7,615 nucleotides of DNA from Planctomycetota bacterium (GTDB taxonomy: Bacteria; Planctomycetota; UBA1135; UBA2386): contig QJVU01000301.1 of assembly GCA_003235605.1 (NCBI GenBank), positions 1 to 7,615 of the forward strand. The letters run 5' to 3'. This document shows, one piece after another, positions 6,312 to 7,615 of this stretch. The position numbers and the translations under genes are program-made. The notes beneath the pieces are model-generated. The model saw nothing but the letters and a program-made list of their open reading frames with translations. It did no database searches and was not told where the DNA came from. Each line of letters begins with the position of its first letter. Within the stretch, counting starts at the first letter, position 1.

Positions 6312-6824
6312 ATGAGGCACCCTGTCGACAACCTCGAGGAAGAGCATCGCGTCATCCAGTCCGTCCTGCAGGCGATGGAGCGCGAGTCAGAATCGCTGCA
6401 AGCGGGCGAGACGTTGCGAACCAGGTTCTGGCTGGACGTCTCGGAGTTCCTGGAGAAGTTTGCCGATGGGTGTCACCACGCCAAGGAAGAGGACCTGCTC
6501 TTCCCGGCGCTGGCCGAGTGCGGCATACCCGAGCAAGGGGGACCCATCGGTGTCATGAAGGAAGAGCACGTCCAGGGTCGCATGCTGCGACAACGGATTC
6601 ACGCCGCTGCCACGACTGGCGATGGCAGCGCGCTTGTCGAGGCGAGCCGGGGCTTTGTCCACCTGTTGCGGGAGCACATCCAGAAGGAGGAGACCGTGCT
6701 CTTCCACATGGCCCGGCATGTTCTGAGCGCCGAAAAGACGGCGGAGCTCGAGGAGGCCTTCGCCGGCCAGGACCCGGGCTCGGAGTACGTGAGCCTGGCC
6801 GCCAGACTAAGCACTCCGGCGTAG
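6312..6824 (+). CDS. Hemerythrin-like HHE-domain protein
   Basis: The 170-residue protein is a four-helix HHE cation-binding (hemerythrin) domain. The metal ligands can be followed along the chain: H12 in LEEEHRVI, H56 and E60 in CHHAKEEDLLFP, H86 in MKEEHVQGR, and H122 with E126/E127 in REHIQKEETVLF. This is the usual set for a non-haem di-iron site. Family members bind or sense O2, handle NO or iron, or protect oxygen-labile enzymes. The C-terminal tail after about 145 lies outside the bundle. Its ATG is 4 bp after the TorD-like stop. No good Shine-Dalgarno is seen, so it probably depends on translation of the upstream gene. Together they may support maturation or protection of an oxygen-sensitive enzyme; that link is inferred from position only. 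Confidence 0.9.
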   Translation: MRHPVDNLEEEHRVIQSVLQAMERESESLQAGETLRTRFWLDVSEFLEKFADGCHHAKEEDLLFPALAECGIPEQGGPIGVMKEEHVQGRMLRQRIHAAATTGDGSALVEASRGFVHLLREHIQKEETVLFHMARHVLSAEKTAELEEAFAGQDPGSEYVSLAARLSTPA

Positions 6825-6882
6825 TGCACGGGCCCTAGCGTACGGCGAAATTGGTCCCGTTCTGGGGCGTTTGGGGTCCACA

Positions 6883-6901
6883 GGTTCCTCCTGGTTCCTC
6901 C
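6883..6901 (+). repeat. Tandem GGTTCCTCC repeat upstream of the Had-like gene
   Basis: GGTTCCTCC occurs at 6883-6891 and again at 6893-6901, separated by one T, giving a 10-bp period in the 94-bp gap before the dehydrogenase. A 10-bp period places both copies on the same helix face, as in some regulator sites. With only two short copies it could be chance. Confidence 0.4.
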
Positions 6902-6908
6902 GCTCGAC

Positions 6909-6914
6909 AGGGAA
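6909..6914 (+). promoter_or_regulatory. Ribosome binding site of the Had-like gene
   Basis: AGGGAA lies 4 bases before the ATG at 6919; it is somewhat close but is the only purine-rich site nearby. It supports 6919 over the later in-frame ATG codons at 6943 and 6961. Confidence 0.5.
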
Positions 6915-6918
6915 CGGC

Positions 6919-7615
6919 ATGCAGGTCACAGCATGGACGGTGATGGCTCCCCGGGAGCCGATGATCCAACAGACACGAGAGGAGGTGCCGGCCGCGGGCG
7001 AAGTCATCGTGGAAGTGGCCGGTTGCGGCGTCTGTCACACCGACCTCGGGTTCTTCTACGACGGGGTGCCGACCCGGCACGGTTTCCCGCTGACCCTGGG
7101 TCATGAGGTCAGCGGTCGTGTCGTGCAGGCACAGGACGAAGCTGCGAGGTGGATCGGCCGGCAGGTCATCGTGCCGGCAGTCCTGCCCTGTGGAGACTGC
7201 GATGCCTGCCGCAGCGGGCGCGGCGCGATCTGCCCGCGGCAGGTCTTTCCCGGCAACGACGTCCATGGCGGCTTCGCCTCCCACCTGCGCGTACCGGCCC
7301 GCGGCCTCTGCCCGGTGCCCGATCTCGAGGCCCCCGCCAACAACCCGGCAGGCGTTCGGCTTGCCTCGCTGGCGGTGATCGCGGATGCCGTCACGACCCC
7401 CTACCAGGCGATCCTCCGCAGTGCCCTCGGCGCGGGCGACCTGGCGGTCTTCGTGGGCGCCGGCGGCGTCGGGGGCTTCGGTGTCCAGATCGCCGCGGCC
7501 CTCGGGGCCGTGGTGGTGGCGCTCGACGTCGACCAGGGCCGGCTCGCCCTGATCGGAGAGCACGGCGCCACCCGGACCTTCCGGCCCGACCAGATGGAGT
7601 TCAAGGAGTTGCGGC
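6919..7615 (+). CDS. had: 6-hydroxycyclohex-1-ene-1-carbonyl-CoA dehydrogenase-like Zn-ADH (3' end outside window)
   Basis: The frame is open from the ATG at 6919 to the window end: 232 of an expected 350 to 370 residues. It is a medium-chain zinc alcohol dehydrogenase. Catalytic zinc ligands are C39 in GCGVCHTDLG and H62 in LGHE, with D156 in ADAVTTPYQA as the likely third ligand. The structural-zinc cysteines are C91, C94, C97 and C105. A Rossmann loop GAGGVGG (180-186) followed by D203 points to NAD+. The stretches GVCHTDLGFFYDG, PGNDVHGGFASHL and PARGLCPV closely match my recollection of Thauera Had rather than general ADHs. Had oxidises the 6-hydroxy ring intermediate to the 6-oxo compound before ring hydrolysis in anaerobic benzoyl-CoA degradation. 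The ring hydrolase, hydratase and benzoyl-CoA reductase genes would be expected beyond the right edge. The N-terminus is compact. The exact substrate is inferred from resemblance. Confidence 0.85.
   Translation, partial: MQVTAWTVMAPREPMIQQTREEVPAAGEVIVEVAGCGVCHTDLGFFYDGVPTRHGFPLTLGHEVSGRVVQAQDEAARWIGRQVIVPAVLPCGDCDACRSGRGAICPRQVFPGNDVHGGFASHLRVPARGLCPVPDLEAPANNPAGVRLASLAVIADAVTTPYQAILRSALGAGDLAVFVGAGGVGGFGVQIAAALGAVVVALDVDQGRLALIGEHGATRTFRPDQMEFKELR

Noticed and set aside
5462..6355. Long minus-strand open frame opposite the TorD-like gene
   Set aside because: The plus strand encodes clear TorD motifs with a good ribosome binding site; the antisense product has no recognisable domain.
6944..6958. 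Inverted repeat GGCTCCCCGGGAGCC
   Set aside because: It lies within the first codons of the Had-like gene and has almost no loop; common by chance in GC-rich coding DNA.

Overview
This window is high-GC bacterial DNA, by eye roughly two thirds G+C with strong G/C third-codon bias. It is densely packed and most likely proteobacterial. The clearest metabolic marker is at the right edge: the first 232 codons of a zinc-dependent dehydrogenase. It closely resembles 6-hydroxycyclohex-1-ene-1-carbonyl-CoA dehydrogenase (Had) of the anaerobic benzoyl-CoA pathway, known from denitrifying Thauera/Azoarcus-type and related bacteria. The host is therefore probably an anaerobic or facultative aromatic-compound degrader. 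The species cannot be fixed from the sequence alone.

Layout. (1) Bases 2-685, + strand: the C-terminal part of an SGNH/GDSL-type hydrolase, cut by the left edge and convergent with what follows. (2) Bases 698-4577, - strand, read right to left: a double-PAS histidine kinase with a FixL-like second PAS, a REC-histidine kinase hybrid with no sensor domain, a NarL/FixJ-type response regulator that overlaps the hybrid by 4 bp (ATGA), then a universal stress protein behind a perfect 10-bp hairpin. (3) Bases 4578-4738: a divergent intergenic region. (4) Bases 4739-5227, + strand: a twin-CBS-domain protein. (5) Bases 5228-5647: about 420 bp without a recognised gene, holding one doubtful 49-codon ORF. 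(6) Bases 5648-6824, + strand: a TorD/DmsD-family molybdoenzyme chaperone and a hemerythrin-like HHE protein, 4 bp apart. (7) Base 6919 to the right edge: the Had-like dehydrogenase.

How the genes may work together (inference). The minus-strand genes look like one signalling pathway: a cytosolic PAS kinase, an intermediate REC-kinase, a LuxR-type DNA-binding regulator and a stress-protein output. The second PAS keeps the histidine that ligates haem in FixL and the arginine that contacts bound O2. An oxygen or redox signal is therefore plausible. The neighbours fit that theme: a non-haem di-iron hemerythrin, a chaperone for an anaerobic-respiratory type molybdoenzyme, and an enzyme of the oxygen-sensitive benzoyl-CoA pathway. 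No tRNA, rRNA, CRISPR array, transposase or attachment site was seen.
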